60,025 bases of DNA, taken from assembly GCF_014648595.1 (NCBI RefSeq), contig NZ_BMRK01000020.1:1-60025 (forward strand), in the 5' to 3' direction. Positions 54,006 through 60,025 of this stretch are shown one piece after another (positions within the stretch are counted from its first letter, which is position 1; every line of letters starts with the position of its first letter). This DNA comes from Nocardioides luteus. Its GTDB lineage: Bacteria > Actinomycetota > Actinomycetes > Propionibacteriales > Nocardioidaceae. The position numbers and the translations under genes were made by a program. Under the pieces are notes generated by a model that was not told the DNA's origin, made no database searches, and saw only the letters and a program-made list of their open reading frames with translations.

Positions 54006-55621
54006 CACTCCAGCAGGTCGTCCGAGCGGCAGCCCGGACGCCGAAGAAGCTCCTGACGATCTGGCGCCGGTCGATCCAGACCCGCGTCGTGGTCTACACC
54101 GTGCTGCTCACCGCGGCCGCGGTCAGCGTGGTCGGGCTGATCCTGCTCGACCAGATCGGCGACGAGCTGGTCCAGGACCGGGTCGCCGCCGCGAAGGCGG
54201 AGGCTTCCGAGGAGCTCTCGGCCGCGCGCTCGAGCATCGCCGAGACCTCCGGCGACAACGGCCGCACCCCGCTGCAGCGCAACGACCTGGGTGACCCGAT
54301 CATCCAGCGCAGCCTCTCGCGCGGCTACGGCGTCGTGATGGCCGGGCCGGTGACCTCGACCTCGGGCCGGATCAGCGACGACGGTGTCGAGTGGACGCCC
54401 GGGCTCGACGTGACCAGCGTCCCGCGTGCCCTGGAGGACAGGTTCCAGTCGATCCGTGCCGAGCCGGCCTGGACCTATACCCGGATCTCTTTCGACGAGG
54501 ACGGCGACCGATCCTCCGTCCCGGGCATCGTCATCGGTTCTCAGGTGGAGCTCCACGACGACACCTACAACATCTACTTCCTCTTCCCGATGGACCAGGA
54601 GCAGGAGACCCTCGCCATCATCACCCGCGGGCTGCTCGCCGCCGGAGTGCTGCTGATCCTGCTGATCGGCATCGGCAGCTGGATCGTCACCCGCCACGTG
54701 GTCACCCCGATCCGGATCGCGCGTCGGACCGCCGAGCGGCTCGCCGCGGGCCGGCTCGAGGAGCGGATGGTCGTCCATGGCGAGGACGACCTCACCGGAC
54801 TGGCGATCTCGTTCAACCAGATGGCCAGCGGTCTGCAGAACCAGATCCGCCAGCTCGAGCACCTCTCTCGCGTCCAGCGACGGTTCAGCTCCGACGTCAG
54901 TCACGAGCTGCGTACGCCACTGACGACCGTGCGGATGGCGAGCGACGTGCTCCACGAGGCCAGGGACACCTTCGACGCGCCGACCGCCCGCGCCGCCGAG
55001 CTGCTGCAGACCGAGCTGGACCGGTTCGAGACGCTGCTGAGCGACCTGCTCGAGATCAGCCGGTTCGACGCCGGCGCCGCGGTCCTCGACCTCTACGACA
55101 CCGACCTGACCGCGCTGGCCGAGGCGGTCGTCGAGGCCCACCTGCCGCTGGCGGAGAAGCGCGACATCGAGCTGAAGATCGTCGCCCCCGACCACCCCTG
55201 CATCGCTCAGGTCGACCATCGCCGGATCGAGCGGGTGGTCCGCAACCTGGTGGCCAACGCCGTCGACCACGCGCTGATCGGCCAGACCGTCACCATCCGC
55301 CTCGACAGCGACGAGCACGCGGCCGCCCTGACCGTGCGCGACCACGGCGTCGGCCTGGCGCCGGGCGAGACCGCCCTGGTCTTCAACCGGTTCTGGCGCG
55401 CCGACCCGGCCCGCGACCGGTCCAGCGGCGGCACCGGCCTCGGTCTGTCGATCTCGCTGGAGGACGCCCACCTGCACGGCGGCTGGCTCCAGGCCTGGGG
55501 TCGACCGAACCAGGGCGCCCAGTTCCGGCTGACCCTTCCCCGCTACGCCGGCACGGCGCTGCGCTACAGCCCGCTCCCGCTGGTCCCGGCCGACGCCCGC
55601 GACACCCTGGAGGCATCGTGA
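54002..55621 (+). CDS. mtrB: Sensor histidine kinase MtrB
   Basis: The partner of MtrA, 539 aa. Membrane helix at about 27-52, an extracytoplasmic domain (about 53-205), second helix at about 206-230, HAMP (HVVTPIRIARRTAERLAAGRLEERM), phosphoacceptor His301 in SSDVSHELRTPLTTVRMASD, and ATPase motifs RVVRNLVANAVDHA, VRDHGVGLAPGETALVFNRFWR and GGTGLGLSISLEDAHLHGG. GTG 54002 overlaps the mtrA stop. The gene is followed by lpqB (GTGA overlap), whose lipoprotein is known to modulate MtrB in mycobacteria. Confidence 0.96.
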   Translation: MTLQQVVRAAARTPKKLLTIWRRSIQTRVVVYTVLLTAAAVSVVGLILLDQIGDELVQDRVAAAKAEASEELSAARSSIAETSGDNGRTPLQRNDLGDPIIQRSLSRGYGVVMAGPVTSTSGRISDDGVEWTPGLDVTSVPRALEDRFQSIRAEPAWTYTRISFDEDGDRSSVPGIVIGSQVELHDDTYNIYFLFPMDQEQETLAIITRGLLAAGVLLILLIGIGSWIVTRHVVTPIRIARRTAERLAAGRLEERMVVHGEDDLTGLAISFNQMASGLQNQIRQLEHLSRVQRRFSSDVSHELRTPLTTVRMASDVLHEARDTFDAPTARAAELLQTELDRFETLLSDLLEISRFDAGAAVLDLYDTDLTALAEAVVEAHLPLAEKRDIELKIVAPDHPCIAQVDHRRIERVVRNLVANAVDHALIGQTVTIRLDSDEHAAALTVRDHGVGLAPGETALVFNRFWRADPARDRSSGGTGLGLSISLEDAHLHGGWLQAWGRPNQGAQFRLTLPRYAGTALRYSPLPLVPADARDTLEAS

Positions 55622-57336
55622 GGACCTCCCTCGCCGTGATCATGACCGCGATCGCGCTCCTGGTCTCGGCCTGTTCGAACGTGCCCGACTCCGGGCCGGT
55701 CCAGCAGCTCGACCTGGACGCGCCGGACGCCCAGGAGGAGGTCATCCCCTACAACCCGGGCGCCCCGCGCGCCGGCGCGTCTCCGGGTGAGATCGTCGAC
55801 GGGTTCCTCGACGCCATGAAGGCCACCCCGATGAGCACCGCCTACGCCCGCCGCTACCTCACCAAGGACGCCGCGATGAACTGGGCGCCGGCTGGCCGCA
55901 CCCTGGTCTACGGCGAGCTCGGCAGCCACGGCGCCTCCTCGCCGCGGGTCTCGGTGGAGCTGGAGGACGCCGGCTGGCTCGACGAGCGTGGCGTGTGGCG
56001 CGGCGGGCTGGCCGCCTCGCAGGCGATCCTCGACTTCGAGCTGATCCGCACCGAGGGCGAGTGGCGGATCAGCTCGGCGCCGGACGCCCTGGTGATCGAG
56101 GAGGACTGGTTCCTCACCCACTTCGCCCGCAGCAACCTCTACTACGTCGAGCCGACCGGCCACACCCTCGTACCGGAGCCGATCTTCGCGCCCAAGGGGA
56201 AGTCCTACGCCACCACCCTGGTCTCCAGCCTGCTCAGCGGGCCGGGCGAGGAGCGGAAGGGCGTGATCCGCAGCGCTCTTCCGTCCGGGGCGGACGAACC
56301 CCGCTCCGTGGCCGTACGCGACGGCATCGCCGAGGTCGACCTCGCCGGCGACCTGCGCGACCACGGCTCCGAGGAGCTCCAGCTCATGGCCGCCCAGCTC
56401 GCCTGGACCCTGCGGCAGGACGCCAGCGTCGATCGCATCCGGCTCACGATCGACGGCGAGCCGGTGGTGCTGCCCGGCTACGGCGACAGCTTCAACGTCG
56501 ACAGCGGCGGGGGCTACGACCCCAACGGCACCTCGGCGCGGGTCGATCTCTTCGCGCTCCGCGGTGGTGCGCTCGTCACCAGCTCCGGCGAGAACGGCGA
56601 CCCGTGGGTGCCGGTGCTGGGGGAATGGGCAGAGTCTCACGGCGTGACCGACGTCGCCGTCGACGCGGCCGGTTCCACGGCGGCGGCGATCACCTCCGAC
56701 CGCACCGGCGTCATCGTCGGCGGACTGGCCAGCGACGGCCGGCTCGGCACCGCTCCGGTGACCGGCACCCGCCTGCTCCGGCCCTCCTGGGACCTCACCG
56801 GACGGCTGTGGCTGGTCGACAAGGACTCCACCGGCGCCCGGGTGATGTACGTCGACGGCGACCGCCAGGTCCGTGTTGCCATCCCCGGTGTGACGGGCGA
56901 GAACGTCACCCGCTTCCTGGTCTCCCGCGACGGCACCCGGTTCGTCGCTGTGATCGGTGGGGAGTCCTCCGACCGGATCGTCGTCAGCCGGCTGCGGGCG
57001 ACCTCGAAGGGTGAGATCACGACGGCGACCTCGGCCGTGCTGCTGCCGCATCCGGATGCTGCGACCATGCAGGTCACCGACATCGCCTGGACCTCGCCGA
57101 CGACGATCGTCGCGGTCCAGCAGATCGGCTCGACGGCGCTCTTCCAGACGGTCTCGCTCGACGGAGCCCCCAGCGCGGAGCGCTACACCCTCAGCGATCG
57201 GGTCACCGGCGTCGTCGGCTCTCCGGTCGCCTCCGCCCGCCTCTACGCGACCTCGGGCTGGAACCTCCTCGATCCCCTCGACAGGTTCGACCTCCAGCTG
57301 CCGTCCGACCTCTCCGACGTGACGTACCAGGGCTGA
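55618..57336 (+). CDS. lpqB: Lipoprotein LpqB
   Basis: A 572-residue lipoprotein: signal peptide with lipobox LVSAC, acyl-accepting Cys19, then an N-terminal module, a GerMN-like domain (about 200-300, LVSSLLSGPGEERKGVIRSALP, IAEVDLAGDL) and a C-terminal LpqB beta-propeller (VTDVAVDAAGSTAAAITSD, PSWDLTGRLWLVD, VSRDGTRFVAVIGG). In mycobacteria LpqB binds the outer part of MtrB. GTG 55618 has GGAGG 5 nt upstream and overlaps the mtrB stop. Confidence 0.95.
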   Translation: MRTSLAVIMTAIALLVSACSNVPDSGPVQQLDLDAPDAQEEVIPYNPGAPRAGASPGEIVDGFLDAMKATPMSTAYARRYLTKDAAMNWAPAGRTLVYGELGSHGASSPRVSVELEDAGWLDERGVWRGGLAASQAILDFELIRTEGEWRISSAPDALVIEEDWFLTHFARSNLYYVEPTGHTLVPEPIFAPKGKSYATTLVSSLLSGPGEERKGVIRSALPSGADEPRSVAVRDGIAEVDLAGDLRDHGSEELQLMAAQLAWTLRQDASVDRIRLTIDGEPVVLPGYGDSFNVDSGGGYDPNGTSARVDLFALRGGALVTSSGENGDPWVPVLGEWAESHGVTDVAVDAAGSTAAAITSDRTGVIVGGLASDGRLGTAPVTGTRLLRPSWDLTGRLWLVDKDSTGARVMYVDGDRQVRVAIPGVTGENVTRFLVSRDGTRFVAVIGGESSDRIVVSRLRATSKGEITTATSAVLLPHPDAATMQVTDIAWTSPTTIVAVQQIGSTALFQTVSLDGAPSAERYTLSDRVTGVVGSPVASARLYATSGWNLLDPLDRFDLQLPSDLSDVTYQG

Positions 57337-57360
57337 GTCTCCACAGGTTTATCCACAGGT
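57336..57360 (+). promoter_or_regulatory. Two tandem DnaA-box-like sites between lpqB and comF
   Basis: TTATCCACA at 57349-57357 is a perfect DnaA box. A related TCTCCACAGG lies just before it, so CCACAGGT occurs twice at 12-bp spacing. The oriC core with dnaA is not in this window, so this would be an isolated DnaA-binding site. Confidence 0.4.
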
Positions 57361-57408
57361 ACGCCACCCCTGGTTGCCCCATCCCGCCCACCCTGGTCGA
57401 CTCGACGC

Positions 57409-58152
57409 ATGAGTCCGCCACCTGCGCTCGTCGACGCCTGGCACGACCTGATCGTCGGCGGCACCTGCATCGGCTGCGCGCGGCCGGGCCGGCTGCTCTG
57501 CCGCGACTGTGGCGCGGGGCTCCCGGACGCGGCCCGTTCGAGCCCGCCGACGCCCGCACCGCCCGGCATCGCTCCGGCCTTCGCCGCCGGACCCTACGAC
57601 GGCGTCCTCAAGCAGCTGGTGATCGGGCTCAAGGAGCATCAGCTCCTCGGTCTGCGTGCTCCGCTGGCCCGGCTGCTCGCCCTCTCCGTCCTCGAGGCGA
57701 TGGCCGCGACCGGTCTCCGGGCCGCAGCGGGTCCGACGATCCTGGTGCCGGTCCCGTCCCGGCCCTCGTCCGTCCGCGAGCGCGGCCTGGACAGCACCTC
57801 GGCGATCACCCGGAGGGCCGCCGCGATGCTGAGACACCACGGCCTCGGCGTACGCCACCACCGGCTGCTCCGCACCCGGCCCGGGGTCGCGGACCAGGCC
57901 GGTCTCGACGCCCGGCAGCGGCAGGCCAACCTGGAGGGCTCGATCACCTGTCCGGCGTCCGGCATCCGGACACTCGCCAGAGCGACCCCACGGGCCACGT
58001 TCATCGTCTGCGACGACGTGATCACCACCGGCTCCACCGCCCGGGAGGCTCAGCGAGCGCTGGAATCGGTCGGCCTCGGCGTGCGAGCGATCGCGACCGT
58101 AGCGGCCACCCAGCGGCGGTCTCGCGGTCAAACGGAGGAAACCGTCATGTAA
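57409..58152 (+). CDS. comF: ComF family phosphoribosyltransferase-like protein
   Basis: A 247-residue protein with an N-terminal zinc ribbon (Cys20, Cys23, Cys31, Cys34) and a type I phosphoribosyltransferase domain: ILVPVPSRPSSVRERGLDSTSAITRRAA, RTRPGVADQAGLDARQRQANLEGSI and the PRPP loop FIVCDDVITTGSTA (about 198-210). ComF proteins are needed for DNA uptake in competent species; the role in actinobacteria is unclear. Position after lpqB and before the ribosome hibernation factor matches Rv3242c. Confidence 0.9.
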   Translation: MSPPPALVDAWHDLIVGGTCIGCARPGRLLCRDCGAGLPDAARSSPPTPAPPGIAPAFAAGPYDGVLKQLVIGLKEHQLLGLRAPLARLLALSVLEAMAATGLRAAAGPTILVPVPSRPSSVRERGLDSTSAITRRAAAMLRHHGLGVRHHRLLRTRPGVADQAGLDARQRQANLEGSITCPASGIRTLARATPRATFIVCDDVITTGSTAREAQRALESVGLGVRAIATVAATQRRSRGQTEETVM

Positions 58153-58189
58153 TTCTGTTGAAGGCCTTTCATGGGGGACCTTCCCGAAC

Positions 58190-58195
58190 TACCGT
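58190..58195 (+). promoter_or_regulatory. Possible -10 for the comF-hpf RNA
   Basis: TACCGT fits TANNNT and predicts a transcript starting at about 58202, exactly at the base of the long-range stem of the RNA. A weak TTCATG lies 16 bp upstream. Confidence 0.35.
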
Positions 58196-58202
58196 CACTA
58201 CA

Positions 58203-58477
58203 TGGAGTCCGCCTGGGTCCGTGGTTGCGTCGCAGAGAGGTCCGCGTTGCGGACATCCGAGCGACTAGCCGATGCCAGTCGCAGGCGAAACGGTCCACGT
58301 AACCCTTCGTCCTCAGCTTCTGAGGCAAGGGGATCACGGTGCGGCTTAGAGATAAGTCCTGCCCCTGCCCCTCCGTCAGATACGGAGACCGGCAGGGAGA
58401 AGGTGGAGTGGCACCAAGCCGCTAAGCCTCAGCAGGCGATTGTGGGGTCGAAGACCAGGTCGGCCAGGCGGACTCCG
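58203..58477 (+). ncRNA. Large structured RNA between comF and hpf, probably raiA class
   Basis: The ends pair over a long range: GGAGTCCGCCTGG (58204-58216) with CCAGGCGGACTCC (58464-58476), extended by a U-G pair. Inside are several clean hairpins: GTCCGC-gtt-GCGGAC (58240-58254), GCGACT..AGTCGC (58261-58282), CCTCAG-ctt-CTGAGG (58311-58325), CTTA-gaga-TAAG (about 58346) and CTCCG..CGGAG inside CCTGCC..GGCAGG. The raiA RNA motif is known from Firmicutes near raiA/hpf genes and from Actinobacteria near comFC genes, which matches this spot. The class is inferred from position and structure; I could not run a covariance search. No open frame in the interval looks coding. Confidence 0.65.
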
Positions 58478-58545
58478 TACCCCGGAGGTCACATGCGCTG
58501 ATCGTCCGAGGGATTCCGCCAACCCCGAAACACCGGGAGGTACCC

Positions 58546-59187
58546 ATGGAAGTTGTCGTCACGGCCCGCAATGCCGAGGTCTCAGACCGCTATCGCGCTC
58601 ACGTAGCCGAGAAGCTCGCGAAGCTCGAGAAGCATGACCACCGCATCATCAGGATCAACGTGGAGGTCGACAACGAGCCCAACCCGCGCCAGCACAAGGG
58701 CGCCGTGCGCGTCGAGCTCACTGCGTACTCCAAGGGCCCGATCATCCGGGCCGAGGCGTGTGCCGAGGACAAGATGGGGGCGCTGGACCTGGCCGTCGAC
58801 AAGATGGCCTCGCAGATGCGCCGCGCCGCCGACCGCCGCAGAGTCCACCGCGGACGCCGCACCCCGGTCTCCGTGGGACAGGCACTCGCCGGCATCGAGC
58901 CCGACGGCCTGGGGAGCACGTCCGAGGCCGAGCAGGCGGAGGAGGACGCTGTCCGGGAGCACCAGGTCGGTCCGATCACGGTGACGGGGGAGGGGCCCTT
59001 GGTGGTCCGGGAGAAGACCCACACGGCAGAGCCGATGACCCTCGACCAGGCGCTCTACGAGATGGAGCTCGTCGGTCACGACTTCTACCTCTACATCGAC
59101 AAGGACTCGACGAGGCCTTCGGTCGTCTACCGCCGGAGGGGGTATGACTACGGCGTGATCGCGCTCGACCGCGCAGATCTCGTCTGA
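58546..59187 (+). CDS. hpf: Ribosome hibernation promoting factor, long form
   Basis: Dimerises 70S ribosomes into inactive 100S particles. The 213-residue protein has the S30AE domain at 1-100 (EVVVTARNAEVSDRYRAHVAEKLAKLEKHDHRIIRINVEVD, HKGAVRVELTAYSKGPIIRAEA, DLAVDKMASQMRRAADRR) and the C-terminal dimerisation domain at about 155-213 (VREKTHTAEPMTLDQALYEMELVGHDFYLYIDKDSTRPSVVYRRRGYDYGVIAL). GGGAGG lies about 6 nt before the ATG. It may share a transcript with the structured RNA upstream. Confidence 0.96.
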   Translation: MEVVVTARNAEVSDRYRAHVAEKLAKLEKHDHRIIRINVEVDNEPNPRQHKGAVRVELTAYSKGPIIRAEACAEDKMGALDLAVDKMASQMRRAADRRRVHRGRRTPVSVGQALAGIEPDGLGSTSEAEQAEEDAVREHQVGPITVTGEGPLVVREKTHTAEPMTLDQALYEMELVGHDFYLYIDKDSTRPSVVYRRRGYDYGVIALDRADLV

Positions 59188-59202
59188 GTCTCGAGAGCAC
59201 AA

Positions 59203-59245
59203 CGGCCGGGACTTTTCCATCCCCCGGATGGAGGAGTCCCGGCCG
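59203..59245. terminator. Hairpin terminator after hpf
   Basis: CGGCCGGGACT (59203-59213) pairs with AGTCCCGGCCG (59235-59245); CCATC/GATGG extends it inside. CATTCCGTC follows. Confidence 0.75.
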
Positions 59246-59286
59246 CATTCCGTCACGGGCAACGGGTTACATGCCATGATGCATTC

Positions 59287-59967
59287 GTGTCATCTACTTC
59301 TGGTGCCGATCGTGAGCCGGTCCGCGTCCTGGTTGTCGACGACCAGGAGCTCTTCCGGAGGGGACTGGTCGCGCTGCTTGCGAGCGAGCCCGGCATCGAG
59401 GTGATCGGCGAGGCCACCAACGGCATCGAAGGCACCGAGCGCGCCGCCGCCGCAGCCCCCGACGTGGTCCTCCTCGACGTACGCATGCCCAAGCAGACCG
59501 GCTTGGAGGCGTGCGTCGCCATCAAGGAGGCCGTCCCCTCGGCTCACATCATCATGCTGACCGTCTCCGACGAGGAGGCCGACCTCTACGAGGCGGTCAA
59601 GGCCGGCGCGATGGGCTACCTCCTCAAGGACTCCTCGATCGACCAGGTCGCCCAGGCGATCCGGGTCGTCGCCGACGGCCAGTCCCTGATCAGCCCCTCC
59701 ATGGCGGTCAAGCTGATGGAGGAGTTCAAGCAGATGTCGCGCCCGGACCGCTCACCGGTCCCCGGCCCCAAGCTCACCGACCGCGAGCTCGAGGTCCTCG
59801 GCCTGGTCGCCAAGGGCCTCAACAACCGCGAGATCGCCAAGCGGCTGTTCATCTCCGAGAACACGGTCAAGAACCACGTACGCAACATCCTGGAGAAGCT
59901 CCAGGCTCACTCGCGCATGGAGGCCGTCATGTACGCCGTGCGCCAGAAGCTCCTCGACGTCGACTGA
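59287..59967 (+). CDS. NarL/FixJ-type response regulator
   Basis: A 226-residue regulator: RVLVVDDQELFRRGLVALL, phosphoacceptor Asp64 in VVLLDVRMPKQTG, GYLLKDSSIDQ, and the LuxR-type HTH LTDRELEVLGLVAKGLNNREIAKRLFISENTVKNHVRNILEKLQ. No kinase is adjacent in the window, so its partner is unknown. The GTG start 59287 has no ribosome site; CATGAT 6 nt upstream would be a weak leaderless -10. Repeats follow the stop by 10 bp. Confidence 0.92.
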   Translation: MSSTSGADREPVRVLVVDDQELFRRGLVALLASEPGIEVIGEATNGIEGTERAAAAAPDVVLLDVRMPKQTGLEACVAIKEAVPSAHIIMLTVSDEEADLYEAVKAGAMGYLLKDSSIDQVAQAIRVVADGQSLISPSMAVKLMEEFKQMSRPDRSPVPGPKLTDRELEVLGLVAKGLNNREIAKRLFISENTVKNHVRNILEKLQAHSRMEAVMYAVRQKLLDVD

Positions 59968-59977
59968 TCCCCGCCCC

Positions 59978-60025
59978 GGTGGTCGAGCTTGTCGAGACCC
60001 GTCGTCCCCGGTGGTCGAGCTTGTC
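59978..60025 (+). repeat. Two tandem family A repeats, the second cut by the window end
   Basis: A complete forward copy (59978-59999) is followed after 10 bp by a second copy starting at 60010 and running off the window. Confidence 0.9.

Overview
The window is high-GC actinobacterial DNA, and most likely comes from a Nocardioides-type organism (family Nocardioidaceae). The signs are strongly GC-biased third codon positions, frequent GTG starts, a WhiB protein, coenzyme F420 genes, mtrA-mtrB-lpqB, a 13E12/DUF222-type HNH protein and many copies of a short repeat with the core GGTCGAGCTTGTCGAGACC. Family placement is inference; no rRNA or tRNA gene was seen.

Layout. 1-1500: the end of an HNH/DUF222 gene, then a 770-bp repeat-rich spacer with a cloverleaf-like palindrome. 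1501-6467: an LCP ligase, pepN aminopeptidase, and ribosomal protein L25 with peptidyl-tRNA hydrolase. 6468-10680: two related LuxR-type regulators, a histidine kinase and a polyprenyl-phosphate sugar transferase. 10765-15865: a Ser/Thr kinase with an unusual ectodomain, CysQ, an SRPBCC protein, gluconokinase and an enoyl-CoA hydratase. 16085-19480: a two-component pair converging on an ABC exporter pair. 19576-31750: a cell-surface polymer region with two LCP proteins, two GT2 transferases, UDP-galactopyranose mutase, GlfT2-like transferase, Wzm/Wzt exporter and a PGRP-type amidase. Together these could make UDP-galactofuranose, polymerise a galactan, export it and ligate it to peptidoglycan.

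31754-34270: an epimerase, a decayed AraC-type remnant, an unannotated 21-residue peptide candidate with its own terminator, and a TIGR03089 protein. 34294-59187 resembles the Mycobacterium tuberculosis Rv3268-Rv3241c neighbourhood from memory: manC, a DUF3105 protein, fbiB-fbiA, whiB2-like, a large membrane GT2, a DUF5719 protein, a zincin-like protein, DUF3499, manB, Trm112, a SIS protein, ahcY, mtrA-mtrB-lpqB, comF and hpf. Two tandem solute-binding-like proteins, a DUF808 protein and an MFS gene lie inside it. A long structured RNA, probably of the raiA class, lies between comF and hpf. The window ends with a NarL-type regulator and more repeat copies.

Regulation read from sequence: at least fifteen genes have a TANNNT hexamer 6-8 nt before the start codon, the signature of leaderless mRNAs. 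This supports specific starts (pepN, cysQ, glf, manC, manB and others) and shows that the MFS gene carries a stop at codon 5 of its expected frame. Several strong hairpins separate transcription units. The most unusual items are the peptide unit at 33070-33486, the comF-hpf RNA, the three-hairpin ahcY leader, the cloverleaf palindrome at 1272-1359, and repeat copies captured inside coding sequences.
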